A DNA stretch of 64,000 nt from the NCBI RefSeq assembly GCF_000219625.1, contig NC_018210.1, positions 1,922,001-1,986,000 on the forward strand. The letters run 5' to 3'. This stretch comes from Zymoseptoria tritici IPO323 (taxonomy: Eukaryota > Ascomycota > Dothideomycetes > Mycosphaerellales > Mycosphaerellaceae). Positions 35,059-45,683 of the stretch are shown piece by piece (the first letter of the stretch is position 1; the number at the start of each line of letters is the position of its first letter). Both the position numbers and the translations under genes were made by a program. The notes beneath the pieces were generated by a model. It did no database searches, was not told where the DNA came from, and saw only the letters and a list, made by a program, of their open reading frames with translations.

Positions 35059-35333
35059 TGTCAGAGGCTGGTGCCTGAGGCTGCATCGGCTGTGCCGATG
35101 CCTAGGCTAACGCCCAACGGACGAACGCCGGTTTAGAAATCTACTAGGCCGAATCGGGAACAAGCTTCCTTTCGGCCGACTAGAAGGCCACGTATGCGCT
35201 AAGCGACGCTACGCGCACATATAGCTTATACTCGACGTTCCGTTGTTCTAGATAGATCTTCTTTTTGGTAGCTTTAGAATTTTATATATTCGGATCTGGA
35301 CCTTTGTGCGCAACTTCGGTTTAGACTCTTATA
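35059..35333 (+). repeat. Gypsy 2 5' LTR
   Basis: 275 bp. Compared by eye with the 3' LTR, nearly all differences are C/T or G/A, with one apparent transversion (TAGATAGAT versus TACATAGAT near 35252). The LTRs retain noticeably more CpA/TpG than the internal region. Confidence 0.9.
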
Positions 35334-35389
35334 TTTTCTAAAGCTCGCTATCGAATAGATCCCTCGACGGAAATACCGCCTGAACTTTA

Positions 35390-38300
35390 GGCGTAGCTTA
35401 CTGCAGAGATAGAGCAGATTCGAAACGAATATCGCGCCGCTATCGTAGAGACCGAAGCTATATATAACAAACGACATCGAGCTAACGAGCTCGCACAACG
35501 CGAACTCGAGATAGTACGACGCGAACTCGAGGCAGTATAACGCGAACTCGAGATACGTCTTAAACGAGCCGGAAAACGACTAGTACAACGGACGCCGGAA
35601 GCGAGTAGCTCTAGACTCGCCCTGGAAATAATCGAAACAACAACGGCGGATATAAACACGACGAACATAATAAACACGAACGACGAATATGCACTAAGAC
35701 GCCCGAAAGAGCGTCTCCCGACGCTACAGACCTTTAGCGGCAAAAGATTAGAATAGGAAGACTAGCACCTCGCTACCTTATCGAAGCTCGCTGTCGATAA
35801 AGTAGCTATTAGTAGGGACTTCGACTAATTCCTCTACTTAACAAGTAGGCTCAAAGAGAGTATGGCGAGAATAGCAAGAACAACTATCGAGAACGCTCTC
35901 CGACTCGGGTAAGGTAACGCGAACAATTTCCTCGAGTACCTAAATAGTATCTACAGCGACATAAACTAGCAACGACGAGCACTACAAACCCTCTTAAGGA
36001 TATAATAGGGCGACAACGAACCTATCGCGACCTACCTACCTCGATTCGAGGTAGTTCTCGCTAATGCGGGAATAGCTAAGACCCTCTCGCCGGACACGGA
36101 ATCGGACCCGAAGCTCGAAGGTATTTAGATTACCCTTCTCGAGAACTCTCTTAACGAAGAGATGCGTAAGGCATTGCTCCCGTTTGCCTTAAACCCGCCG
36201 GACAAGTACTTAACCTTTACGAGAAACCTTCTTACTATCGGCGGATCGCTTGCAAACCTTCGTTTTCGGTCGAATATATCTAGACCCTCTGCTCCCCGGG
36301 CGACCCTACTATCGACAGGGTTATAGGCGACCCTACTATCGACAGGGTTACGAGCGACCCTACTATTAACAGGGTTACGGGCGACCCTACCGCGAGAATC
36401 GAAAGACGAAATAGATTAGGAACCGACTTAATCTAACCGAGTCGAGTTAAGTAACAAGAAGAGAGCAAAGTAGGTTACGAGAGAGACAATACAGGCTCGA
36501 AGGGAACAAGGCCTTTATCTCCGTTATAGGATAAAAGGGCACCTTATTGCCGACTATACCTATCTTGCCGCCCGAAACCCGAACGCTATATAAGCTATAG
36601 TTAGTAAGGCCGAGCGCGAGATACGGGAAGTCTTTCTAGAAGAAGACAACAACTCGGTATCGGAAAACGAGTAGCCTCTACGACAAGTCGTCTACAGAGG
36701 CAGAGTTAGATATAAGTAGAAGCAGAGTAGAATATCTTTCGAGATACAAAAATAGAACGATCTCTTTTCTATACTTCCGCTATTATTAACGACGACGCAC
36801 TTTAATTCTCTCTTATCGACAACAGCAGCTAATCGTATTATCTAATAAACGAACAGTTAGTTAAGAGACTCCGGCTCTTGCAGATTCCTATTCTAAGACG
36901 GAAGGTTATCGGCGCGCAAGGATCCCCCTCGTAGAAGAAGGGAATCTCTTTTGTTACTAAGTTCTCTCTTAATGTCGGCGGGCATAAGTCTACAGTGTTT
37001 GCTTACGCCGTACCCGACCTATAAGAGGACCTTATTCTCGGAAGGCCCTATCTCTTTTATAAGAGTGCACAAGTTATCGAGTCGACGAACTGTCTCGAGT
37101 TCCTTCTCGACGGTTTTTCGATACCTTACAAGATACGGCTAATAGGTTCTACGAAGGCTAAGGCCGTTAGTAGAGCTGCCTTTAGATACCTTGCTCGGTT
37201 ATCTCGGAAACGAGATATTACTATCTTTGCCGCCTCCCTTAAAGACATCGAGAAGGCGTTACGTACGAAGAAAGCCCTTACTTATAAGGACATTGTTAAG
37301 AAGCTTCCTAAATACTACCGCCCCTAGATATATGCCTTTATCTAGGAAGGAGAGCAGCTACCTCCGTATCGACCTAGATTTAACTACGAGATCCTACTTA
37401 CTACCGATAGTAATAGGAAACCTAGCAAACCTCCCTAGGGCCCTCTCTATAATATAACCCGGGACGAGCTTTTAGTCCTCCGGAAGGAACTATACTCGCT
37501 CCTCGAGAAGGGCTATATTTAGTATAGCAAGTCCCCTACCGCTACGCCGGTTCTTTTTGCTAAGAAACCCGGCGGCGGCCTTCGTTTCTATGTCGACTAC
37601 TATAGACTAAACGCTATTACTTTAAAGGACTGTTTTCCCCTCCTACTTATCTAAGAGACGCTTACGTCTCTTAGTAAAGCTAAGTAGCTTACGAAGCTCG
37701 ACGTTTCTACCGCATTTTATCGGATCTGTATTACTAAAGGCGAGGAATAGAAGACTACTTTCCGTACCCGCTACGGCTTGTTCGAGTAGAACGTTTGCCC
37801 CTTTAGTCTTACTAGTACGCCGGCTACCTTCTAACGGTATCTAAACTAGATCCTACGCGACTTACTCGACAACTTTTGTATAGCCTATATCGACGATATC
37901 CTTATCTTCTCTTCCGGTACCCTTGCCGACTACCGGGAGAAGGTAACGCAGGTTTTATAACGCATTAAGGATAGCGAGCTTGTCCTAGATATATCGAAGT
38001 GCGAGTTCGAGACTCGTACTACAAAGTACCTAGGATATATCGTCGAAGTAGGTATCGGCGTACGAATAGACCCCGCGAAGGTACAGGCTATCCGGGACTA
38101 GGATAGACCCCTAACTATTCGCGGAGTCCGCTCGTTCCTTAGGTTCGCTAATTACTATAGGATGTTTATCCGTAAGTATAGTAATCTCGTTCGCCCTCTT
38201 ACTAATCTTACGAAGAAGACGATAGGCTTTTGTTAGGGAGACGAATAGGACAAGGCTTTCGAGGATATTAAGGACGCTTTTATCTACAGGCCTGTCCTAG

Positions 38301-40350
38301 CGAGCTACGACCTGGACAAGAAGACGCGAGTCGAGCCCGACTCTTTAGGCTAGGCGACAGGCGGTATACTACATTAATTCGATATAGCACTATAGACTTA
38401 GCGACCGGTAGCGTTCTTCTCGCAGCGATACGCTATTACCGAGATTAACTATAACATCTACGACAAAGAACTCTTAGCTATCGTTAAGTGTTTAAAGGAA
38501 TAGAATTCGGAACTACGCGGACTAAAGCACGAATTTGAGGTCCTTACGGATTATAAGAACCTCGAGCCTTTCTTTATTAAGAAGTCTCTTAACGAACGCT
38601 AAATCCGATAGAGCGAGTTCCTCGCGCCCTTCCGTATGTTGTTAGTTTATCGCCCTAGAAAATAAGCTACCGTCCCGGATGCGTTATCTTAACGGGAGTA
38701 GGATATGCCGCGAGACGAATTAGACGATAGGCTACGTAGTCGAGAGGGAATCTTACTCGACTCTAGCCTAAAGGCCTTCCCCGCCGAGCTATCTACGCCT
38801 ACTTCTCCCTTCCCGGACGATACCGAGTTATTATAGCTTTAGATAGACGCTTTCTCGCTACTATACGGAAATAGTTACTTACGCGCACTCGAGGCCGTTA
38901 AACAAGGTTAACAGGCGTTCCCTATAGATCTTAACTTTAAGCTCTCTATCGGGGAATGCGATATATAGGACGGCCTACTTCGCTTTCGAGAACGGATCTG
39001 GCTACCTCTCTTCGAACCGCTAACGATAAGGGTTATCTAAACGACGTACGACTCGGTCCTTAGTAGACATACCGGACGCGATACTACGATCGACTTTCTA
39101 TCTCGACAGTTCTTCTAGCCGGGAATAAACGCCGAAGTACGTAAGTTCGTACAAAACTATACTACGTACAGGCAGACTACTATCTAGAGAGAGAAGCGAC
39201 GTAGGCTATTACGTCCCTTACCGATCCCGGAGCGCATTTGGATAGAGATATTAATAGACTTTGTTACAGACCTAGCGCCTAACGAGGAGGACGGCGCTAC
39301 TACCCTCCTTATTATTACGGATCGCCTCGGGAAAGGCACTATGCTCTTACGAGTCCCTCCCGGCTAGTTCGACGCTAGGGGCGTCGTAGAGCTCTTTATC
39401 GAACGCTACGTCGGCATATACTAGCTACCTACTAGTATTACGTCGGATCGAGGTGTTTAATTCGTTAACGCCCTCTAGAAAGAAGTATACGAGCAGTTAG
39501 GTATCGTTCGGCGACTATCTACCGCATACTACCCAGAGACCGACGGTTCTACTAAACGACGAAACTAGGAAGTCGAGACCTACTTGCGGGCATTCGTTAG
39601 CTATAATTAAGGCGATTGGGGTAAGTAGCTCTCGCTCGTACAGATCGCCTTAGATTCGCGCGTACCCTCTACGACGCAGGTCTCTCCCTTCTTCCTTATA
39701 TACAGGTACTACCCGCGTACGATCGAGACTATTTCCGACACTATCGAGTCGCCTCGGAACCCTTATAAAGAAGGTACGCATATCGTTACTAAGCTATAAC
39801 AGGCTCGCGAGTTCGCTACTTTAGTAATAGCCGTAGCCTAGCAGTAGTAGGAGTACTATGCAAACTAGTCCCGGAACGTCGCTACTAAGTACAAGGTCGG
39901 GGATAAGGTCTAGCTCTTACTTCGGAACAGTAAGACGGACCGGCCTACAAAGAAGCTTAACTAAATTTACGCGAAGTATACAGTTGTCCGTACTTTCGAG
40001 AGTATGCCCTACTTCGTCGAGCTCGATGTTCCTCGCGGTATTTATCCGAGGTTTTATACGTTACTCTTACGATTAGTACATAACGATGCGCTTCCGTCCT
40101 AGGTCGTTACGGATTCGCAGCCTGCCGCGATTCTTAACGATGCGGGAGACGAAGAATACGGTATAGAGGCTCTTCTACGCTATCGTACGAGGCGCGTCGG
40201 CCGCGGCTATCGCCGAGAGGCTCTTGTTAAGTAGGTAGGTTACGACCGACCTACTTAGGAACCTTTGCGCGAGTTTAAGGATACAGTAGCTCTCGAGCGT
40301 TTCGAAACGCTCTACGGCGACGCGAATACGGTAGACAGTCCTATATAACC
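35390..40350 (+). pseudogene. Gypsy 2 gag-pol remnant with chromodomain
   Basis: The frame can be followed almost end to end if TAG/TAA codons are read as mutated Trp, Gln or Arg. It begins with a coiled Glu/Arg-rich gag (LTAEIEQIRNEYRAAIVETE) near 35400. The protease region is near 36830-37140. Reverse transcriptase follows at about 37560-37905 ([19 protein letters not shown]; catalytic IAYIDDILIFS with both Asp kept). RNase H is at about 38280-38580 ([13 protein letters not shown]) and the integrase core at about 39240-39600 (LIDFVTDLAP, IITDRLGKGT). A chromodomain closes it at about 40160-40320 (REALVK-stop-VGYDRPT-stop-EP). Both chromodomain Trp codons are now stops. Inactive. Confidence 0.85.
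36300..36388 (+). repeat. 27-bp tandem repeats in gypsy 2 gag
   Basis: Three full and one partial copy of GCGACCCTACTATCGACAGG plus GTTAYRR. The unit is 27 bp, so the gag frame gains nine residues per copy (ATLLSTGLR type). Each copy contains the inverted pair CCCT and AGGG around a short loop. Confidence 0.75.
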
Positions 40351-41105
40351 TTAAACTACGCGATGTTAGACTCCTTAGTCCGGTTCTTTGTTATAGGCCC
40401 TTACCTTTACCGGATACTAGATACGACTACTAGATACTAGATACGACTACTAGATACCTGTTTATCTATCGTACGATATAAAACTACGACACCGCGCTCG
40501 CGGTGTACTAGACTCGACCCTCTTCCTTCGACAAAAGATAAGAATCTCGCAAAAGATTTAAGTCTTCCCCTTCTTAAACTTGTAGTAAACCGTATCGACT
40601 GTACAATAAAGCACTTAGAAGTCTGCGACTTCCTAATCGGGTAAAACCTACAAGTTTAAGAGGAGCATTATAGAATAGAGGACCTATATAACGCAATAGC
40701 GCATATAGTAACATATAGAGTATAACCCTGCTTGCGATACAGGGTTAGCCGAACTGCTTCTATGCGCACCCTAAATAGCTAGCCGTTAGGCTACTATGTC
40801 TATTAGCCGCTTCGTTATCGGCCTAGACGTTGTCGACTAGTAGATTATATAAGGCGTCTTAAGAACGTGTAAATCTAAGCACATGCAGATTCCTGAAAAA
40901 TATATACCCAATTTCCCGGAGGTTAAATAGCTAAGTGGAATAGACCCTTTACCTCCGGCTTTTTATAAGCTGCAGAGTATAAGATTAGCAGGTTAGGAGG
41001 TAACGGAGCTGGATTTCCAGGAATAGGGTGGAATTTTAAGGCGGATTTAATAGTTACATCGGTTTTGCGATTGGGGGTAGGGATGGGGGGGGGGGGGGGG
41101 GGTAT

Positions 41106-41380
41106 TGTCAGAGGCTAGTGCCTAAGGCTATATTAGCTGTGCCGATGCCTAGGCTAACGCCCAACGGACGAACGCCGGTTCAGAAATCTACTAGGCCGAA
41201 TCGGGAACAAGCTTCCTTTTAGCCGACTGGAAGGCCACGTATGCGCCAAGCGACGCTACGCGCACACACAGCTTATACTCGACGTTCCGTTGTTCTACAT
41301 AGATCTTCTTTTCGGTAGCTTTAGAATTTCATACATTCGGATCTGGACCTTTGTGCGCAACTTCGGTTCAGACCCTTACA
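41106..41380 (+). repeat. Gypsy 2 3' LTR
   Basis: 275-bp partner of the 5' LTR; ends GACCCTTACA at 41380, directly followed by satellite sequence. Preceded by the G tract at 41085-41102. Confidence 0.9.
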
Positions 41381-41693
41381 CTATTATTACCCTTAGTAGT
41401 AGACTTCTAATAGTAGCTATTACCTTATATTAAATAGTTAGGGTTTACGCTCCTTCTTAAGAGTAATACTTAGCTTTTATTAAAGATCTAGGGTCTCTAT
41501 AGCTAAATTTACGGTTATTACTCTTACTAGTAGACTTAAAGTATTAGTTATTTTATTAATTTCAATATTTAGATTATATATCCCCTCTTAAGAGTAATAC
41601 TTAGCTTATATTAAAATTCTAGAGTTTCTGTAGCTATATTTACTATTATTACTCTTACTAGTAGACTTCTAGTATTAGCTATCTTATTAGTTA
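41381..41693. repeat. 131-bp satellite array, fourth block
   Basis: Two to three monomers between gypsy 2 and the LINE-tailed element. The last 14 bases (41680-41693, TATCTTATTAGTTA) are the left target duplication of that element. Confidence 0.82.
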
Positions 41694-42463
41694 GGTCGGC
41701 GACGAGGAACACCTGTACGTGGTGCCGGCTACGAACCTGCGACGATACTGTCGTTGCAGAGCCAAGTTTCCTCCGGAGGATTGGAGAGGCCGTCGATCCC
41801 TCTTCCCTTACAACAACAACACGACCTGGAGGTACGCCTCCCATTGAAACACAAGCTACAGAACAACAGCACGATTCGAACGCCCTCTACGCTACAAACG
41901 CTACAAACAAGAAGAAGAAGAAGCAATCCACTCTGCCCTATACGCGCACCTCCTCGAAATCCGAACCGAAACACTTCAAAGAGACAGGACTTGGTGGAAC
42001 CTATAACTCTGCGATCAACCTGCGTAGTTGTATGCGCTAGAAGGCAGCATACGATTCCACAAAGGCATATTGAGGACGAGAGAAGATAGCGAGTTGGACA
42101 GCTGCTCTTTTGCACGGCATTTTGCACTGCTTTTGTACGGCATTTTGCACTGCTTTTGCACTGCGTTTCGAATTTGCAGCGTGCGTGCGTGCGAAGCGGA
42201 AGGATCCGCTGAAAATTCTGCAAAAAGCTTGGCACGAAAATTCTGCAGCCCCGGCTATACGACACTCGTTGGATTTCCTTTGTTTTGCGCTGCTTTCAAA
42301 GTCCTTTGGCATTTTGCCTTAGGCACGGGGTTTCCCCTAAGGTTAAAGAATACTGAAAGAATTTGATTGTAAATAGATCTACTGCCTTGCTTACAAGGCC
42401 GTCCTACATAGTCTTGGACTCCGAAAGGACGTAAATGGAACAAACAAACAAACAAACAAACAA
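41694..42463 (+). mobile_element. 770-bp LINE-tailed element, not RIP-mutated
   Basis: Bounded by a perfect 14-bp target duplication TATCTTATTAGTTA (41680-41693 and 42464-42477) and ending in (CAAA)n. The last 137 bp or so (about 42327-42463) match the 3' UTR of the LINE at 26780-26920. The preceding 630 bp are not recognisably part of that LINE. It holds a 111-codon Gln/Arg/Pro-rich ORF (41754-42089) and an internal tandem repeat around 42110-42170 (GGCATTTTGCACTGCTTTTG type). CpA and TpG are frequent, unlike everything around it. It could be a non-autonomous element, a truncated copy of a related LINE, or a retrocopied host transcript with a LINE tail. Confidence 0.78.
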
Positions 42464-42715
42464 TATCTTATTAGTTAATAACCTTAGGTTATATATTCTT
42501 TCTAAAGAGTAAAACTTAGCTTATATTAGAGACTTAGAGCGTATATAGCTCTATATATACTATTATTACTCTTCGTAGTAGACTTATAATAGTAGCTATC
42601 TTATTACTTTAAATATTTAGCTTCTATATCTACTCTAACGAGTAATACTTAGCTTATATTAGAGGCCTAGAGCCGATATAGCTATAACTACTTCTATTAC
42701 TCTTAGTAGTAGCGG
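42464..42715. repeat. 131-bp satellite array, last block
   Basis: About two monomers, starting with the right target duplication of the LINE-tailed element. The array ends near 42715 at CTCTTAGTAGTAGC. Confidence 0.8.
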
Positions 42716-43437
42716 TCCTATAATTAGTGCTAGCCGCATTACCCGGGTAATAGCGAGTATTGATTCTTCTTAATAGACGCGAGATATAGTCGTAGCGGAT
42801 TACGGCAATACTTCTCGAGGGTTTTAGCATCGCTAAAGTTTAAGTATAGCGCTACACCTCGCTAGAAAAAGCATGTAGTACATGTCTAACGGACGATAAT
42901 CGGTCTTCGTTATTAATAGAACTTCTTACATAGAAGTCTTACCGCATATTTATAGCGATACGAGGCGATACGAGGCGATATGTAGCAGATAGGTTGGTGG
43001 CCGCCAGGCAAAGCTGGCGTGACTCTCTACTAACAGAAGACTCAGTACTGTCTATGTCAAAGATACTACTTGCTTGTGATGTCGAACACATCATTTCATG
43101 GCCGAACGTGGTGATCGGAATTCCTGCTACTACTATCTAGAATCCCCTAAATGGCGAGAACCCGAGCTGTGCTTGATACCCGTAGACCGCGTTGGAACAT
43201 ACAGCCCATCCAACACTCAATATGTTCGGGACAAAGCCAAAGGCCCAGCAAGCGCAGCTTCTCTGATCACTTCATCCAAAATCTCTTCCCACACCTCCCT
43301 TTGCAACATTCATGTACACCAACACCCACACGTTCGCAACGCATCCTGTATCTCTGTACATTCAAGGCCAAGCAGACGATTTCATCTGCTCTCATCGTTC
43401 AATGGGATTTGTGTCGCCATGTGGAGAACCTCTCAGC
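42716..43437. other. Right border of the repeat block and 3' flank of family X member 2
   Basis: From 42716 to about 42990 the sequence is still depleted in CpA/TpG but is not satellite. It may be the remnant of another element, and includes the short tandem GCGATACGAG near 42958-42980. From about 43000 composition becomes normal. Overlapping plus-strand ORFs (43098-43558) look like chance ORFs over the 3' end and downstream region of the minus-strand gene. No gene called. Confidence 0.45.
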
Positions 43438-45303
43438 TCATGACTGCTTCTTGGAGCGGGTTCCGCGGCTCTGTCCATCGCGGCGTTGCATCGTGTTCAG
43501 CGCCGCTTGGTCATTCATCCTATATTCACCAAGCATCTCCGTAGCCCCTGTGGAATAGGCCGGCATCGATTCAAGCATGCTGTCGGTGAACGCTGGTCGC
43601 GAGGAGAAGGATACGCCGGGAATTTGAGCTGACTGGTTTAAAGAAGCGAGAAACGAGTAGGGGGCATGATCGCCATTGCGGTGTGCTGGAGGGCCCTCGA
43701 AAGCTGCGGGCTGAGCAAGAGATGACGATGTCTGCATAGCTCCGGCTTGTGGGCTGATGTAAGAAAACGAGAAATCGGGATATGGATTATGATCGAAAGG
43801 CCCCACCGGGAAGGTATCGTAGAAAGGGCGCTGAGACTGAGCCAAGGATTGCGTCCCGCCGAAGTCCGTCGGTGCTGAACTGCCGAATCCTTCATTGCTT
43901 GTGTTGAAGTTCGGCAACTCCATTCCATATGGAGAGTTGCCGAATGCGTTCTCGTGCCCATTGAGGTTTGTGTCAGGAGATGCGGAGGAGGAGTCGCTTG
44001 GTCCAGTCGCGACGTTGAAGGGTGAGTCAAAGCGAGTGCTGTCGTTGGGATGGTCTCGGCGGCGTTTCTTTGGCACAGATGGACCGTCATCATATCTCGA
44101 GTACTGGGCTCCGAGAGAACTGCAAGGTTCCATATGCTCGTGCAGTGGAGTCGGAGCCGCGGGCTTGAAAGCGGTGGGCATTGGAGGGTTCAAGCGAGGA
44201 GCCGGACCGAGTGCGCGAGGAGTTGGCGTGTTCACACGCGGTCCGTGCTGGAGGAGGGCATCGCCTGCTGCTGGTTCGCCCTTTTTTCCATCCGCCTTGA
44301 CCTTTTTCTTCCCATTGCTGTTGACGTACGCAATTTTCCGCTTAAGGTAAGCCGACGGGGAGCGAACAAGCTCATCGTAGTCTCCGTGAATTACATCTTC
44401 GGCAACGATCTTGTTCTCCTTGACCGCCTTCACCACCAATTCCAAGCGCTGTGAGCACTTGATCTTCATCTCAGGCTTCAGACCAGCTCTGGTGGCAAGA
44501 CTGCGCTCAAGGAAGACACGTCGCGGCACGCCGTTCTTGTGCACCGAAAGGATAGCTGCAACGGTTGCTCCAGCGTAAGCTTCGACCAACTCGCACATCT
44601 CCAGAGTACTCATGCGATTGTGCAGTCTCGTGGCGGCATCGACCTGGTTGCTTGCGTAGTACTTCTCTAGTCCGGGGGTGAGTGACTCTGGTGATGGGTC
44701 ATGGGCATGTGTCAACGCTTCGAAGAGTCGCTTCACGCCAGCATCAAAGTCGAGCTCCACCTGCTGATGATCGTCTTGCTGCACCGTAACAGTCGTGCAT
44801 CGCCCATCGAGATGAGTGCGCGCTGCACCTGGCGTGTTGAACTTCCCGGAGAATGTGTAGTTGGCGGCTGCTGCTTCTTTGGTAACCAGCGGAGTCGGAC
44901 GGCGGCCTTTCGGTTCATTCTTGGGGACATTTGCTTGGAGGGCGGTAGTTGGCGTTGCTATCGGTGGGTATGAAGCAGATTGTGAAGCATTCATGGTGGC
45001 GCTGTGTCGCTGAGTCTCCATCACGGCTTCATTACGTGTGATATGTCCAGTGGCGCTTTGTTGATCGTAGCTTTCGTGGAGTCCTCGATCGATGGTGCTT
45101 TGGTTGGATTGATAGGCTCCGGTCGGATGCTCATCATCTCCGCTTGAGAGTGTGTGCATCGTATTGTCGTATTGTGGTACTTCCTGGCCGTTGGATCGCT
45201 GCACTTCATCGCCTCCTGTGCCATTCACATCGTCGAAATCCAGCAGCCAGCTGGGGTCTGCTATCGTTCCTTGCAGCTTGCGCACAGGAGTAGATTGCTT
45301 CTT
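43438..45303 (-). CDS. Family X member 2 (5' end unresolved)
   Basis: Open minus-strand frame of about 620 codons ending in TGA at 43438-43440. There is no ATG until 45159, yet the frame is clearly coding upstream to 45303 (KKQSTPVRKLQGTIADPSWL). The truncated paralogue keeps the same protein with mostly silent changes. A splice acceptor CTATAG lies at 45304-45309 and a donor GTAAAT at 45361-45356, giving a 58-nt intron with TACTAACC branch site. The first exon beyond it is RIP-damaged, with an in-frame TAA next to the donor, so the start is uncertain: possibly ATG 45159. The family domain lies at about nt 44862-44304 (NYTFSGKFNT, KRLFEAL, VHKNGVPRRVF, IKCSQRLELVVKAV, VNSNGKKK). The C-terminal half is disordered, Ser/Pro/Asn/Gly-rich. 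Function unknown; a nuclear role is only inference. Confidence 0.72.
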   Translation of the reverse strand, partial: KKQSTPVRKLQGTIADPSWLLDFDDVNGTGGDEVQRSNGQEVPQYDNTMHTLSSGDDEHPTGAYQSNQSTIDRGLHESYDQQSATGHITRNEAVMETQRHSATMNASQSASYPPIATPTTALQANVPKNEPKGRRPTPLVTKEAAAANYTFSGKFNTPGAARTHLDGRCTTVTVQQDDHQQVELDFDAGVKRLFEALTHAHDPSPESLTPGLEKYYASNQVDAATRLHNRMSTLEMCELVEAYAGATVAAILSVHKNGVPRRVFLERSLATRAGLKPEMKIKCSQRLELVVKAVKENKIVAEDVIHGDYDELVRSPSAYLKRKIAYVNSNGKKKVKADGKKGEPAAGDALLQHGPRVNTPTPRALGPAPRLNPPMPTAFKPAAPTPLHEHMEPCSSLGAQYSRYDDGPSVPKKRRRDHPNDSTRFDSPFNVATGPSDSSSASPDTNLNGHENAFGNSPYGMELPNFNTSNEGFGSSAPTDFGGTQSLAQSQRPFYDTFPVGPFDHNPYPDFSFSYISPQAGAMQTSSSLAQPAAFEGPPAHRNGDHAPYSFLASLNQSAQIPGVSFSSRPAFTDSMLESMPAYSTGATEMLGEYRMNDQAALNTMQRRDGQSRGTRSKKQS

Positions 45304-45309
45304 CTATAG

Positions 45310-45683
45310 GTAAGAGAGGTTAGTAAAGGCGTTGTGTTAACAAGGGAAGGCTGATATTTACCTTAAGTCCTTAACAAGAATCGCAGGTCGCGTTAGTGTT
45401 AGGGAGAAGAAGTCGCGATAATAGAGGAAGAAAGAGGTCGTAGGCTAGTTAGACTTCGATGTTAACATTCTAATTAACGCGTAGCGCTAGCAAGTGACGT
45501 TCCTTACGCTCGCGTCGTGTGTTGCTAGGGAGGCAGCAAGCTAGCCGAAAGGGGTCCGCTAGCGCTGTTCGCCAAAGCTATAGCAAGTCGAAGTGAATGT
45601 GTAAGTGTGAACGTAAGTCTGGCATCGTGATCTGCACTAAGCAGGAGAGAGTCTATAGCGTACAAAAGCGAGCCCCGAGGAAC
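45310..45683 (-). repeat. Duplicated 5' flank, copy A
   Basis: Upstream region of family X member 2, homologous to 46260-46632. Shared blocks include the 58-nt intron, ATGTTAACATCGAAGTC, ACACGACGCGAGCGTAAGG, and GTCTGGCATCG next to AAGTGAATGTGTAAGTGT on the plus strand. A weaker version occurs at about 48080-48200 upstream of member 3. Differences are largely C/T and G/A, for example CCATGG at 48166-48171 versus CTATAG here, so both copies look partly RIP-mutated. Confidence 0.65.

Larger units (their letters stand above)
35059..41380 (+). mobile_element. Ty3/gypsy LTR retrotransposon 2, RIP-inactivated, plus strand
   Basis: A 6.3-kb element with two 275-bp LTRs (starting TGTCAGAGGC, ending CTTACA/CTTATA), gag, protease, reverse transcriptase, RNase H, integrase and a C-terminal chromodomain in that order. 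Just inside the 3' LTR is a G tract, 18 consecutive G at 41085-41102, serving as or next to the polypurine tract. No clean target duplication was found: TACAT on the left, CTATT on the right. It differs in sequence and orientation from gypsy 1. Both sit in the same satellite. Confidence 0.9.

Noticed and set aside
35274..35743. Minus-strand ORFs of 74 and 118 codons in gypsy 2
   Set aside because: They lie opposite the clearly readable gag frame and are Ser/Arg-rich antisense shadows.
40415..40465. Tandem GATACTAGATACGACTACTA near the end of gypsy 2
   Set aside because: A local duplication of about two to three units in the non-coding 3' region; no further meaning seen.
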